A stretch of DNA of 64,000 bases, taken from Liolophura sinensis (Eukaryota; Mollusca; Polyplacophora; Chitonida; Chitonidae). How positions within the stretch are numbered: the first letter of the stretch is position 1; the number at the start of each line of letters is the position of its first letter. Below the pieces are notes generated by a model. The model worked only from the letters and a program-made list of their open reading frames with translations. It was not told the origin of the DNA and searched no databases. The position numbers and the translations under genes are program-made. The stretch spans positions 40,413,187 through 40,477,186 of the forward strand of contig NC_088301.1 in NCBI RefSeq assembly GCF_032854445.1, read 5' to 3'. Below, piece by piece: positions 23,800-36,900 of the stretch.

Positions 23800-24448
23800 T
23801 AGAAAATGTGCATAAATTGTGCTGAAAGTTGCTTTTTCATATGTGAAAGGGTTGAGGCATTCAAACTGTATCTAATACCGCTTGACCTGGGGCTAGGGGT
23901 CGTAAAGGTAGCCATGCTCATTACATCAGCATGTTGCCTTTATGAACAGTTGCAATTAAAGCGTGACTGAGATACTTGTTTAATTGTTATTTGACATGGA
24001 ACTCATTCACGGACTACGAATTTGAACTTTGATATGGAATTCATGCCTGGAATATTCATTGTCTGCCCAGCATCATTGAAAACTGATGACCGCTTCTCTC
24101 TTGTGTGTTACCGGCTTTATTTCTTATTTGTATAATTTCTTACATACCTTTGTCTTTGGGAGTTAGTGTTAAACGTTGCTTTGGAAATGGATCTTGCAAT
24201 TATCAACTTGGAACGCCTTTTAGAATGCTGGAAGCATTAGACAAGCATTCTGAAAGTGCATGTACCTCAATTCCCTAATGTATGAACACAGTTAAAACAG
24301 TTATGGCTGTGTTGATACATGTAGGTTTTAATCTAGATGTTGTACAACAGGCTCCCTTTTTTATCCCAAAGGTTTTTTCATAAGGTTGAAAAGCTAATTT
24401 TAGTCAAGTTTGATATATTTTTGCTCAGAACGGACACATTTTTTTTAG

Positions 24449-24475
24449 CATGGAAGGGTAGCATCTACTCTTCAG
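24449..24475 (+). CDS. Candidate 27-nt microexon (weak)
   Basis: A T-rich acceptor (ACACATTTTTTTTAG) is followed by 27 nt and the donor CAG/GTATGA. In phase 0 the insert reads HGRVASTLQ, with no stop. Its length is a multiple of three, as neural microexons often are. Both splice signals are decent but in AT-rich DNA such pairs arise by chance, and no flanking exons are known. Nothing identifies a protein. Confidence 0.15.
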
Positions 24476-25295
24476 GTATGAGGTGTTAACTTAGTAGAAT
24501 AGAACTTGGTTCATTTCAGATGTATAGAGAAGCAGTAAAAGTTTCAAAATGGTGTGCTGATTAACAGTTTGGATAAACATATGTTTATTATTATCGTTCA
24601 TGAATTACAAGTCATTGTGAAAGTGAACCTTTGATTGTACGCTACACAGGCAGTTATTGGTGGAAGAAGAAGAAAAATTGAATACTCATTAAAATGTAAA
24701 ACCTTCAGTGTCGAAACATTTAAATTTTTTTAAATCATTTAATCTTGAAGAATCATTCCATTGAAGAGATATACCACATAGGTATGCACTGTAAGTGACA
24801 TAAATGCAATTAACCTTGTTCAAAGCCAGTGTTTTAACTCATAGCTCATGCAAATTGATGCTGCACTTTGCTCCCAAACCTGTTAATTTCAGTTTACAGA
24901 AAATGGGTCAAATGGGTCATCACATATGCCAAACTATAATCTGACTAGAGACTGCAAGCCATTTTCATTGCTGGCTAAGCTCACAAACATCAGAACTGTG
25001 AAGTGTTAGGATACAATGAAATAAATGTACATGGGTGTATCTGTACTATAGATTATACCCACAAGAAGGTAATGACTTTAGTGTAGTTTTATGAAGGCAA
25101 ATCTCTATTTGGGTCATATGATTTTTTTTTACATGTTACCAAATGCATTTTTCTATATTTGACTGGTGTCATTCTTCTGTTTACCGTATGAAACTGAAAA
25201 AAATTTTGGATTGCATTGAAACATACTTTTCCAAGCGCTTTTAGGCTTAGTAGTATGGCACGAGCCTAAAAAGATAATGATACAGAAATGTTGAG

Positions 25296-25315
25296 TTTCC
25301 TTTTTTTTATTTCAG
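25296..25315 (+). promoter_or_regulatory. Candidate recursive splice site (ratchet point)
   Basis: A pyrimidine tract (TTTCCTTTTTTTTATTTCAG) is directly followed by GTAAAT, so an acceptor abuts a donor with no exon between them. This is the (Y)nNCAG/GTRAGT arrangement of recursive splicing in long introns of flies and vertebrates. Whether it is used cannot be seen from DNA alone. The alternative is an ordinary exon that happens to begin GTAAAT. Confidence 0.3.
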
Positions 25316-25407
25316 GTAAATCTAACAGCTCTCAAACAACATGCAAACAGTCAACAGCTGAAAGAATGACACCTGCATGTAAGCATGGATCTGATGAACA
25401 AGGAATG
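25316..25407 (+). CDS. Candidate exon behind the ratchet-like acceptor
   Basis: From the strong acceptor at 25315 the sequence is open for 92 nt to a donor ATG/GTAGGG at 25408. An earlier donor, GCAT/GTAAGC at 25379, would give 63 nt, a multiple of three. With one base taken from the preceding exon the frame reads KSNSSQTTCKQSTAERMTPA and onward to GSDEQGM, a Ser/Thr/Gln-rich, hydrophilic peptide. I do not recognise it. An exon that follows an abutted acceptor-donor pair and ends in a second donor is the RS-exon layout. The open frame continues to 25473 past the donors, so coding is not proven. Confidence 0.22.
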
Positions 25408-27505
25408 GTAGGGATATCAAATTTCATTTTGCTTGTAACAACAGAATACTTACATATGTTTCAGTATTCATAGGATCATCATGCAAAAATGAAATCTTCG
25501 GTTCAGCTTAAAGTTTTCTGAAACCTTTGTTATAATTACAATTTGCTTTCAGGCCAGTGCAAACTTGTACAATAGACTTTCATGATTTTTTATTGACCTT
25601 CATCTATTTATCTCATAGACATTAGGATACACGAAAAGGAACTCGAAAACAAACATTATCGTTTAAACAAAAAAGTTTTGCCAAAAAATATTCTTAAAAA
25701 ATAAATTTCATTTTCGAAGCACATTTTATGTCTCTTGATTACCCTTTTATTTTATGCGTATCTTCCGTTAGTGGTCAGAAATTGTCATAAATGTCATCAA
25801 CAATGAAATCAATACCTTAGTGGGACCAGCTTAGAACCCAGTGAGGTCCCTTCCCCTTCATGGGGGAATTGTTTTGAAAGCTATCACCACTGACGTCATA
25901 ATTGCATGCTACTTAATTTCCAGACTTAACACTAGCCATTTTTTACATGCCAAGAACAAAGCTAGGAAGATTTATTGTACCTTTATATGTTAGGACACAT
26001 TCAATATTGCATATTTAGCAATAAAAGAAAAAAAATTTTCATGTACATGTATCCTTTAATACTGAATAGGATAGGAAGATTTAACAGTGAGGGTCACCAA
26101 TATGACTTTGGCATTGTTTAAACATATTATAACTTACATTTATGGTGGAATAAGGTGCAGTGATCTTGACAGGTAAAGCACATTTATTCAATGGTGAGAC
26201 TATATTTGAATAAAGAAGCAATTTGGCTTGATCATGTTATATAGGTTTAGGAGGTCATGTTCTTTTTTTTTATTTATTCTGTTTTAGTTTTAAATTGTCT
26301 TGTCCGTAGCAACTAACTTTGAATGTGATCTGACAAACTACATGGTGCTGTGTCGAAAAAGTCAAATGGTGCTTTCCTCTGGGAAATAACTCACCAGTCT
26401 CATTGTTAAAATTTCATTTGATCATTTCCCTTTTTCCTTTTAAAAAACTTTCTTGTTAAATGAGATTTCTATTGATTTAACTGGGAGTAACAAGACTTCG
26501 TTTTATGGAGTACGAGGGTGAATACAGTGTAATCAGTGAAGTTTTTCAAACATCTCATTGTCCTTTGAAGAGGTTGTTGGTGTGGTAACTGCATTATTTA
26601 AATGGACTTTCCATGTTATTGACAGGTTGGGTTTTTGCTGGCCACAGCGTACAGCTCTTGGGGTTACCAGCATAGTGTTCTGATGGCTGTTTTTTTCTCC
26701 CTGCCTAGACGATTCTGATCCTTCCGTTCCCTAGACTGACTTGTTTTATTACCCTGGATGTTATAGAGTGTGTTAGGAGTGCCAAAATTTCTTGATTCAC
26801 TTAGACGACCTGGAGACGCACATAATTGTGCCAGGATAACTTCACTGATCTAATGAATTGTTTTCTAGTTATGCAAGAGATGTCATAAACATGAATTACC
26901 AATTTAAAGAATTCTTTAAATGACAAGATGGCTAAAGGAGACAACACATGGTTAGGAAATGGATATCAGAGAGGTGTACGATTCAGTCGGATAGTCGGGC
27001 TATAGCATTGATTCAGTAAACTTGAACATTGATGTATTGCTTTAATATTTATGAAGATGTTAATCCTCTCAAGGATATCAGGAGTTTAGTTAACATGTAG
27101 TTTTTCCTGTGTGTGGAATATATGTGTTTTCTTGTACATGTATCTCAGTTAAGCAAAATACATCAGTATCTTCCATGATTTGTCTGGTGGCCAGTCTTAA
27201 GTTATACATCTTTCTTGTCCTCAATTTATAAACTTCCTGATTACAATTCAGCAAAACTGATTTACTTAACTGATCTAATGAAGTTTTGTGTAGCATCTGA
27301 GATAAGTTTATTTTTTAAGAAATGTGCCAAAACTAGCGACTTAAGCAATTTACTGAACTCATGTAGAAAGTTTCCTTAGTCTCAGGTGATTGTCAACTTG
27401 ACTGACTAGTACAAATTGTGAAATTTTTAACAATTTGATTACTTAGTTACATGCTGCACATATGGTTGTGTAAATGATGTACAAAGAGACTTTGTGGAAA
27501 CCTTT

Positions 27506-27533
27506 GGGGGGGGGGGGAGGAGAGGGGAGGGAG
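27506..27533 (+). repeat. G-rich tract
   Basis: Twelve G residues followed by AGGAGAGGGGAGGGAG. A possible G-quadruplex or polypurine triplex former; the exact length may be unreliable. Confidence 0.85.
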
Positions 27534-28489
27534 CTCCAGACAATTTGAACAGTGATCAGACAACAACTTTTTTTACATGCTTCACCATTCCCCTATTCTA
27601 CATATTAGTCGGAGTGTGTTGATTCTGAGATACATATTCCATTAGGGTGTGTTGATGTTGCTGGTCTCGCAGAAAGCCCTGCTGGAACCTGGCCACCCAG
27701 TTTGAAGATCACTTAGCCATTGTCTTGGATAGACAGCACCAAACCTTTGAAGTGCTCTGGTTGAAGGAAATGAAGTCTGAGTATGAGCATTTCCAAAAAG
27801 CCTGCTGTTTTACTGCTTCTATCTGCCACTTTAACTAATGTCTCTTGAGCATTAATTTTTCTGTGCTGAAGTGTCGGACATTGCCAGTGAAGTGTGAGGA
27901 TGATATGGCTCACCCCCGTCTCTGTGACCTTGCCTGGTTTCCTGTGTCAGCGTGGCCCGAAGGGCAATTATCACTTTCCTAGAAACGGTTGACAAATTGA
28001 GTGGTCAGTTAGAACAGGGCAGGCTTTTAACCAATAACCTGTTGAGAAAAGTTATTGACTGTCTGCTTGGAACCAAGAACTTTCAAGAGTCCATAGAGTA
28101 ATGAGGGACACAAGTCAGAAAGCAAGTTTAGGTTCAGTATAAATAAAGAAATGGAGAAGTAACATTTAGGATATTTTAGAAAAACATATGTGATTAAGTA
28201 AACTCTGACATGGCACATGTAATACAATGATTGGGCGTTTTTGGAATTGGCACCTATTGTCAAGAGAAACAATAAATCCTGTTGTGATTTACTTCTACAT
28301 TTAAAGTTGTGACTATAAACAACCACACTCTCTAGAAAAAATGTTAATAAAACTTTTGATGAGGAATCTGTTATGCTTGTCTTTCCCAAAACATATATGT
28401 ATCTGGTGTCTCTGAAAGAATGTTGGATGCTTTTGGATATAGCGGGATGAAATATTTTGTTTAAGTAGTCAATAAGAAAACATGGTGCT

Positions 28490-29180
28490 GTGTTACTTAG
28501 GTTTTCGCTGCCAGGCGACCGTGTCTCAGCAGGGTGTCAGAATCACACTCTTCTCCCATTCCTCCCCTGACCCCTGAAATGAGCATGAACAGGGCACCAG
28601 GGAAGGTATGGGAGACAGGGTAACGCTGTTGGGGATTGTCTAGGAGGGATAACATCAAGACAGTTTGAAATTCCACTCACATCTCTCTCAGTCAAACTAC
28701 GCCGCCTTACAGCGGAAGCTGCATTCTACATTGGATGTAGAAACTTGTCAACTGACAGGAATTGTTTTAATTCAGACCCCTGTTTTTTCTGATTCCAAGG
28801 AAGACAAATGTCTGCTCTGAGGGAGACAGGCTGTGATAATGCTGGCGTGATACTGGTGCGGCTTGACAGTCACAGATTGTGAAACTTCCGGGCAAGGCTA
28901 TTCTCTGGTTCACTTTAGGGGTGGGGTGAAAGTAGCCAGGCATTGACTCCCAGCAGATCATTGTCCGTTATCCAGCCTGCCTCTCTAGATAGTGGCCTCT
29001 TAATTAACAAGCTCTCTTGATTTTTCATGGATAGCGGACCACACTCAGTTCTGTTTGCTCGAGAGCAGATGACGAGGTGGATAATCAATCACAGCAAATA
29101 TTTCTGTGAATTGCTGGAAGCAGATAACAGATGCTAGGTGATGTCTCTGTGATGGGCACATTTTCTGCATTGTTAAGCAA
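28490..29180. other. GC-richer unique segment, possible regulatory element
   Basis: This patch is clearly richer in G and C than its flanks, has no repeat and no credible exon, and contains TTAATTAA at 29000-29007 within GGCCTCTTAATTAACAAGC. The look is that of conserved non-coding enhancer DNA near developmental genes. This is an impression only; conservation cannot be tested here. Confidence 0.2.
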
Positions 29181-31041
29181 GCTTTATGCTTTGTATTATT
29201 AGAATGATTCCAAAGAACATGTACTTTGACAAGAATTAGATGAACACACTTTTCAGTATTAGGAACTCCCAGGCATCAGCGAGCTCACTTGCCAGCTGGC
29301 TTCTTTTTTAGGTTGTAATTTATTATAATGTTTCACAGATTTGTCTCTCTGCCCAGGAAAAAATCACAATCCCCACCCCTACACACCACATCCTGAACTG
29401 AATTAGTCACCAGGATTACATTTTTATGAGATAAAACTGGAGTCAAACATGAAACAATTATATATTTATTTAAAAATAACTTTTTTTTTTCTGCTTACAC
29501 CTTTGACCGTCAATGCATTTGCCATGTCTTGCTTATATCTTGCTGTCTTGATTAACTGATGATTAAAAGTCACTTATATTTAATTAGAAGCTTATTTGTC
29601 CTTTCCGTAATCTATAAGGTTATAGTGTTTCAGCCAAAATCTGGGGACAAAATACATTGGTGTATTGGTTTTCTGAAGCCTTCACCCCTGTAGTATATGG
29701 AAGTCTGGTAATTTACTTCAAAATCAATAATCTGGCTGTGTAAAGCACCTAGAAATCAACGCAAAACAAAAGTATGGAAGCAGGAGCTTCCTGTAAAATA
29801 ACTGGATTCAGGCTAAATTTTTGGACTATGTTTGCAAAATTCACCATGATGAGACTTGAACATTGATGTTTTGGATTGTTTGTTGGGTTACCCTCCGTGA
29901 AAATATTTTTTTATTGATGATGTCCACATCACTACTGCAGAGGATAGTGCTACTAAATTAATTGTAAAACTTTGCTGTTCTTTTACAAAACCACATAAGA
30001 ACATTAACAGTGTATATGTATGACTTAATATTCCTGGAAAGAACAGTATTATAAATGTATATATCTAAGTTGAAGGAGCTAAGTACACAAGATAAGAATA
30101 ACAGATACATGTATGATTTCATATTCTTGGGGAGCTAGAATAATATTTTCTTGCTTGTTTACTTTCTTGTTTCAAATAAAACGATCATAAGGAAAGGAAA
30201 ATATAGCATGTATGTGCAGGCATCACAATTTTAATTTCTTAATTTTTCCTTTACAGTACCATAACATATATTATACATAATACATACTAAACATGGGTGT
30301 ATGTGCATTAATGTACAACTAGTTTAGTAAACAACTCGTTTTTGCAAGCACTGATACATATCAAAATTGGCCATTCCAGGTGTGAATAGGTTGAAACCGA
30401 AATTGGTGAAGGTACTTCGAACCACATCACATCTGTACATGCTCGCAGTTTTTTATATCTGTTTACCACTTGACACAATCCTACATTTATTTTACATTTA
30501 GATGTGCGTGTTCCGAAACTGTACCATATTTTTGGCTCAACCTAAAGTTCTTTGCTGCAGGGTCATTCAGACTGGGGACTGATTCAGAACTTCTAAGGTC
30601 AAGGGAGTTGACCATCTGTCTGGCTGTATCCACTGGTAAAACCAACATGCCCCCTGACCAACTGATTGCTGCCATATGATTGGTGTGTTTGTTGTTTTAA
30701 GGCTGGTCTGTTTCTTCAGCAGGTGCTGTCTATGTCCTTGAGGCGATGATAGCCACCAATCAATGTCCAGCTCAAATAACGGACTTCTCTCAGCCTAAAC
30801 TGACACAAACCTCCCTACATTGTACTTTTACAGGAAGCTGGGTTGTCTCCCTTTACACATGTATGTATCGTGAAATGATCTGTTACTGTACCTTTCTCAA
30901 CGTACACTCATGCTGCTATAAGTTGATTTTTTGTTTAATACTTACTGTCGATGGCTTGTTTCAGCCAGTAATTCCAAATAAATATTAATTTTGGCCAGAC
31001 TAATTCACAACTGGTTTGAAATTGTTGAAACTACAGAACCT

Positions 31042-32077
31042 CCCTTACAGACATGAGGTGTACCCATCAGTGTGAGGTATAGATGAGGTGTACACCTCAG
31101 ATGTGCCTCAGGAAGTTTGAAAAAAATCAACACTTAGAACATGTACCACAGGTAAATGATGTACCTCAGGTACACCTTAGAAACCTTGAGAGTTTTTGAG
31201 GGGTTTTGGAACACAAGATAATGTATCGCAAATACATCTCAACAACTTTAAAAAAAAAAAAAAAAACAGCACTTAGAACAAAGTTTTAAAACAAGAGATC
31301 AGATGTACATTTTATTTCAGACAAAATGGTGAGTACAGAATTACAGATATTTTTGTAGAAAAGAAAGATGTTTACTAAATAAATATAAGCCTTTGTCTCA
31401 CCCTATAATGACTTGCCATTCAGTATGCAAATGTTGACCAATCACAGAGCAATGATGTATTTGACCATGATTATTCCAAGATGGCTGCCCTGAACAAGAT
31501 GCATATATATTCCAGGCTGTAGGAAAACAACCAAATTGTGCACTGATTGATGATTTCTGGGACAGAATTTGTAACATATATGGGCACATGAATATTTCTA
31601 AAAGACATCGAAAAGGAGCAGCACTAAATTTTTATCAAGCAGCTAGAAAACCTCATGTAAATGTATATCACTGTTGTTGTTATAAGTCAGCTGAGATTTA
31701 CAGATACTGTAAACAAAGAACAGCATACACTTACAAACTTAAGTAAAATTTATCTATAATTTATACAGCCAATATTTAAGTGTTTTGAGCTTGTTTCCTA
31801 TCCAAATAAATGTGAAAACAGTGCACATCCATCTTGCCTATAAGCATTGTACCTGTTGTAGTCATCATATATTTTTACCTAATATTTGAGGTGTACTATA
31901 AGCGTATTTGAGGTACTAATTATCATAGTGGGCAGTACCTCAGATACACCTTCAATATACCTCAGATCCACCTTAAGTATGCATTAGACACACCTCAGTT
32001 CAGATATGCCACACCCAAATGGTACACCTCAGATGTACCTCAAGTATACCTTTAGTACACCTTATAGGGGTAAAGGG
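31042..32077. mobile_element. ~1.0-kb element with inverted subterminal GAGGTGTAC repeats
   Basis: The left end carries several direct GAGGTGTAC-like words (31055, 31074, and a perfect 14-bp palindrome GAGGTGTACACCTC at 31085-31098). The right end carries the reverse complement, GTACACCTC, GTACCTC and TACACCTT, at least eight times between 31930 and 32070. The outermost ends, CCCTTACAG and GTAAAGGG, are roughly inverted. The middle is non-coding. The layout suggests a non-autonomous DNA transposon with subterminal repeats. No target duplication was found, so the limits are approximate. Confidence 0.5.
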
Positions 32078-33865
32078 TGTGATTTATTTAGCTGATAAGA
32101 AAGATGTATACTTGTACACAAAGAAGGGCAAAATAAATGGGCAAGTATTTATATGATATATTATGCAGCATGGATATGGACATGTGCATATGTAGAGAAA
32201 ATAAAAACAACAGAAATTACCATATTTTAGAAGACCAGAAATGTTTGTAGTGGTCAGCCACATGAAATTGTGGGTAATAGTGGTTAATAAGAACCAATTA
32301 ATACGTGTATTTTAGTACCTGAGAACAATTTGATAACATGTGCTTGTCCATGTGAAACTACCTGTGTTGATTACATAGCTGAATTACAATAGGGGATTTT
32401 TGAGTTTGAACTCTTTCATCACCAAAGGTAAAAAATATCCTGTTGTATCATGTAACCTTTCAAAAATGTTTTTCAACTTTTTTTAATCGCATATACTGTA
32501 TACTGGGAGTCAGAAAAAAATTTCATAAAAAGTAATTGTGAATTCGAGAAGTTCCTAAAGGAGAGAGATGCCATTTGTGCCTCTAGAACAAGGTGAGACA
32601 GGTGATCAGTAAATTAATGTCAACAAAGGTTGCATAACATTGATCCAGTAGGATTGTTTTTTACCATTAACGAGCAAAGAGTTGGAACTCAAAGACTCCA
32701 GCGTTATTTGTCATTGTGCATTTGTAAAGTTATTTATCATGAGGATGATGTTTCTTCTATAGAGTTACAGCATTAATGAGTTTATGTTTGAGCAGAGGTA
32801 AAATATATGTAAACCTTTTGTGCTTTTTCGCTCACATGTATCGTTTGCCTTGGCCTTTAGACTTTACTCTTGTGTGATATTCACTTTAAGGACTTGTACT
32901 GATATGGTCATTTTATCTTGTCTATATACATCTATGTGTACTTTTTGTACTGACAAATTGTTCACAGGTACATGTACACATGAAAGATTCTCAAACTTTG
33001 ACTGCTTTAGGGGTATGTTTGTGTGTTTCATTTGAACCACTTTAAAGAATGTGCCAGATGTATTAAGTGGCACATCGTCATGGGATTGGATTGTAAGCAC
33101 TTTTTGTGTATAAGGCTTTTACTTTTTATATTACTTTACTGCTTTTTCTTTAAAAACTTCATGTTTTTATCTGATCTTGACGTTATTGATTCTTTCTTGA
33201 AAATTAGATTTTACTTGCTGCCTTGGTGTGAATTATGGTAAGAAATGCTTTGATGCATTTTGGCAACATTCTATGGAAAGTAAAACTAGACATCCAGGAA
33301 GAAAATCCAGTTAAAGAGTCACCTGAAGGAGGGTAGGGCTGGTGGTTTTATATTAAGACGGCCTCTGTATGTGTCTGTTACTATAACACTCCAGAATGAC
33401 CCAGGGTGAAAATGCACACGGTTATATCCGCTCCAATTTCCCGGGCTTTGAAGCTCCTTGTTTCGCTTACAGCTATGATTGTTGGGTTTCACCTCATCAA
33501 CTTTTAAGTTTGCTTCAAAGGAGTGGTTATGCCTTACACCGTGGAATCAAATTTCTCCGTTTATTTCGGCTAACAAGGTTATCGTTGATGCGAGGTACAA
33601 CTATATCAGAAAACGTAAACAACTTTTTTCTATTTCCAGGAAGAACTAAATTGACACCTAAAAAGATGTAGATTTGAATTTTGAGAGTTATTACATAGTA
33701 GGAGCTTTAAAGAACCATTCCATTATAGAATACAAATCATTTTTCACAAGGAATACATAGATTGGCAAATGTAGTTCCATAAAGTTTGTCAATTATTTTA
33801 GTGAAAGATAGTTCTAGCTTACAGGGCGAAGTCAGAATATTGTACGCACTTTTACTTCCAATTCT

Positions 33866-33930
33866 GGGGAAGTGAGGAAGACTCATAACTTCTAAATCCC
33901 AAAGTACGAGTTCAATCCCAACTTGTGGAT
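33866..33930 (+). mobile_element. tRNA-like sequence, possible SINE head
   Basis: GGGGAAGTGAGGAAGACTC, then CTTCTAAATCCCAAAGTACG and the B-box-like GAGTTCAATCCC resemble a tRNA-derived SINE head. No SINE core follows on the same strand. It may be a worn orphan head. Confidence 0.3.
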
Positions 33931-36900
33931 AAGGAATTTGAGGATTAATTCCTTCACTCAGTGTTGTAAGGGCCTTGGTGGCATTTAAGCAGTCAGCCTC
34001 TCTCTCTTTTGGCTGTTTGCATTCATTGACTGACTGTTTGTCTTCCACCATTATGACATGCAAGTCAGAAAGTTCATGGAAAAGTGTGTTAGTGACTCCT
34101 GGACACTCGGATTTCTTCCACTAATAACAATAAAAAAATTCTCCAATATGGCATTAAAATAGCAGTCAGTTAATAGATAAATCAGTCAGTTTTTTTATTC
34201 AATTAAACGATTGAAAACATTAGTAGAACTTGAGGTGATCCAGTCATTTGCACTCTCAATGCTTAATCTTTGAACATATTTTCAGTGTTGAAGCAGAGTG
34301 CAGCACTTCAAACTCTCTGCTCATTTTGTGCACCATTTCTCTGGCATTTTGTCACCCAGTTACAAGAGATTTCACTAAAAGCAGTGCTTTTGATTAGATT
34401 TTTTCACTTAACAAGGTGTACAAAGGGGCAATTTTTTGGGCAGAAATTTAAAAATGTAAAATTGTGACTTCACCTGTGACTTCAAAGTATGTGGTTTAAA
34501 TATATAGCCATCATCTGGAAAGTTTTGGGGGATTAACATATTCTTCATATATCAAATATTACTAATTTTTTAGTAAAATTTGGCGTTTTGCAATGCCTGT
34601 GAATCCTTCTTCTGTTAACTCCACTTTGTGAGTTACGTAGGGCCTATATTCCCTTTTTCTTTGTGGCAAAATTTCTTCATAAGTACATATATGTTTCAGT
34701 GAAGTATACGTATATTCTGTTCTAGAGCAGATTTTGCATTAATAGATGTGACCATGACAAATCCATGTTATACACTGTATGATCGGAAGCCATTGCCCCT
34801 AGAATGAAAAGTGAGGGACAAAACAATAAAAGCAACATTGAATAGTTGGATACTTGTTGTACAATGGGGATTCTGTAGGCCCTTTTTCTACACTGTTAGA
34901 GTTATGGACCAGTGCTTGTTGGCAATTCTAATAATGGGGTGGACAAAGAGCCTGAGGATAGCCATGGGTCTTGGAATGGAGGACACCATACAGAGCCAAT
35001 AATATGGCTTGTCTGCTTCCAGCACTCTAACATATTATCTGCTGAAACAAGATCTTTCTTGGTTAATTTACCTCTTCTCTTTGTCCGATGTTTCCTCATA
35101 GAATCCACGGCTAGCGGTCTTGCCCATGGAAGTAATGGACCATCTTGATGTATATGGCAAACGTCGGATCTCATTTATTGTGGTATCATCTATGATTGTC
35201 CCGTGTTGCTCCTTCAGGCTTGATCAGTCGCATTGGCCACTAGATACCCAGTGGCTGCTATTATTTGCTTCTACACCTAATGAAAAGAAACACCTTTGTC
35301 TCGCCATGTCTGATGCCAACGGACATTCTGTACAAATTCAGATAAATCAAGCAGATTTGTATAGTGTGTCGACAAGATTTTGCTAAACCAAGTATCTGGT
35401 AGAGCACTCAAGCACATAAGATAGATCTTTGTGTAAGTAAATAGTTTTGTTCCTCATTTAAAAATATATAAAACAAATTAACATTGCGTTAACATTGAAG
35501 TACATGCATCTTGAGTCTTGTAGGTATAAAAATGTTATTTATCTGAATTAAGACATATGCATGGATATGCGTATGAAAATTCTGATATGTAATTTTTTTT
35601 ACCATCATAAAGCATGCATAACCATTCTCTGCAAGCTTTTGAAGACATAGGACGCATTCAAATAAATGAACAATAAACAAAGATGTATGACAGACAAGAG
35701 GTTTGAGAATGTGCACTGATGGTTTTGTTTCTTAAAACAATTCCATTTTAGCAAACATTACTCATACAGCTCATCAGATGTACTCTGCAGGCGACTGTTA
35801 CATTAAGAATTAAGTCAAAAGCTGCAACTTAAGTTTATACATGGGACACCTTACGACACACTTTATTCCAGAAACTCTTAGTACCTATGCTTTATGTGTC
35901 TGCAGGTAAAATCTACAACTTAAAATTAAAACTTGTGTAGTAAAATGGTGTCCTGGTTTTGATTTTTGTCCAGTTCATTGGAGTTTGTTTTAATTCACAG
36001 TAAGATTTGACCATTGGGACTGCATGTTTGCCTGATCTCTGTGTTGGATTATCCTCTACTTCAGCCAAGTGGTGTAGCAGATCTTAGTCATATATAATGT
36101 ACTAGCTTACTCAAGTCTATTATTGCTGCAGGCTGTATGTGTTTTTTATTACGCAGAACACCCTAACACTTGCCACCTCTGGCATACTCCTGCCTAGCGG
36201 ATGTTGAAGAATGCTCATACCCAGTTGTTCACACTTGGTTTTGTTTGGCTTAAGCTGCTGTTTCAGGTTCTGGTTTCGCAGTTTCCTGTTCAAATCAGTT
36301 GGGGTTTGTATATTTTTACAGTGTGGGGGGACTAAATTCGAGACCCTGCAGGATTCCTACAGGATTGCTCTTTGTGTAACATGTGCTTGGAGATGTCTGG
36401 TTGGCTTTAGAGTCATCCTGTAACTGGAGTTCAACCCGACCCCTTTGCCCTGACCAGGCAAGGTGCAAATTACCCACCACCTCCTCCAATTAGACTTGCC
36501 TTTGATACTGTCAGATTTAACCAGGTTTTGAAGGCTGTCTGTTGGCACCTTAGTGGAAAATCTGTCTGTTGAACTGGTGGCGCTTTCACAGATGATGGTA
36601 ATATGTCCGTAATCCACCCCACCAGCAACAGCACATGTGCTTAGGGCATCCTCAGCTGGGTTTAGAAACTGTATCTTCTCAAATTCAGTTTTTTGCCCAT
36701 GTGTTCTCTGAGAACAGATGGACATGAAAAAATGAAACAGGGTAAGGGAGAACTAAAACTGCTAGAAAGTGTAAACAGAGAACATTTGCAAACAATCTTC
36801 TGAATGTGCTAGTGTGAATTTCTTTATGTGAAACAATGTCTAGGTTTCTTACAGAGCTTTATATTTTTATGTATTTTTCTGTTTGTTACAATAGGCTGAA

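Larger units (their letters stand above)
23800..31041. other. Long non-coding stretch, probably intron or intergenic
   Basis: Apart from the entries listed separately, no gene, RNA gene or mobile element could be supported here. The frames, including 28027-28389 (120 codons, minus), have no recognisable domain and lie within chance length. A strong pyrimidine tract ending in CCTAG occurs at 26689-26708 but no donor follows its open frame. The texture is low in repeats and changes from AT-rich to GC-richer patches after about 26.5 kb. Confidence 0.5.

Noticed and set aside
24731-24790. Exon ending CACT/GTAAGT
   Set aside because: Donor is good, but the acceptor TTGAAG lacks the preferred C or T before AG and the upstream tract contains many A residues.
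26689-26800. Exon behind the strong TTTTTTTCTCCCTGCCTAG acceptor
   Set aside because: One frame stays open for 28 codons but no usable donor follows before the stop, and no poly-A site marks a last exon.
32520-32592. Start codon MPFVPLEQ with a CAAG/GTGAGA donor
   Set aside because: Eight codons only and no promoter evidence; a match of this quality is expected by chance several times in this window.
36357-36725. 122-codon minus-strand frame with protein-like composition
   Set aside because: Lies in a GC-richer patch where stops are rare; no family recognised, no flanking splice signals of quality.
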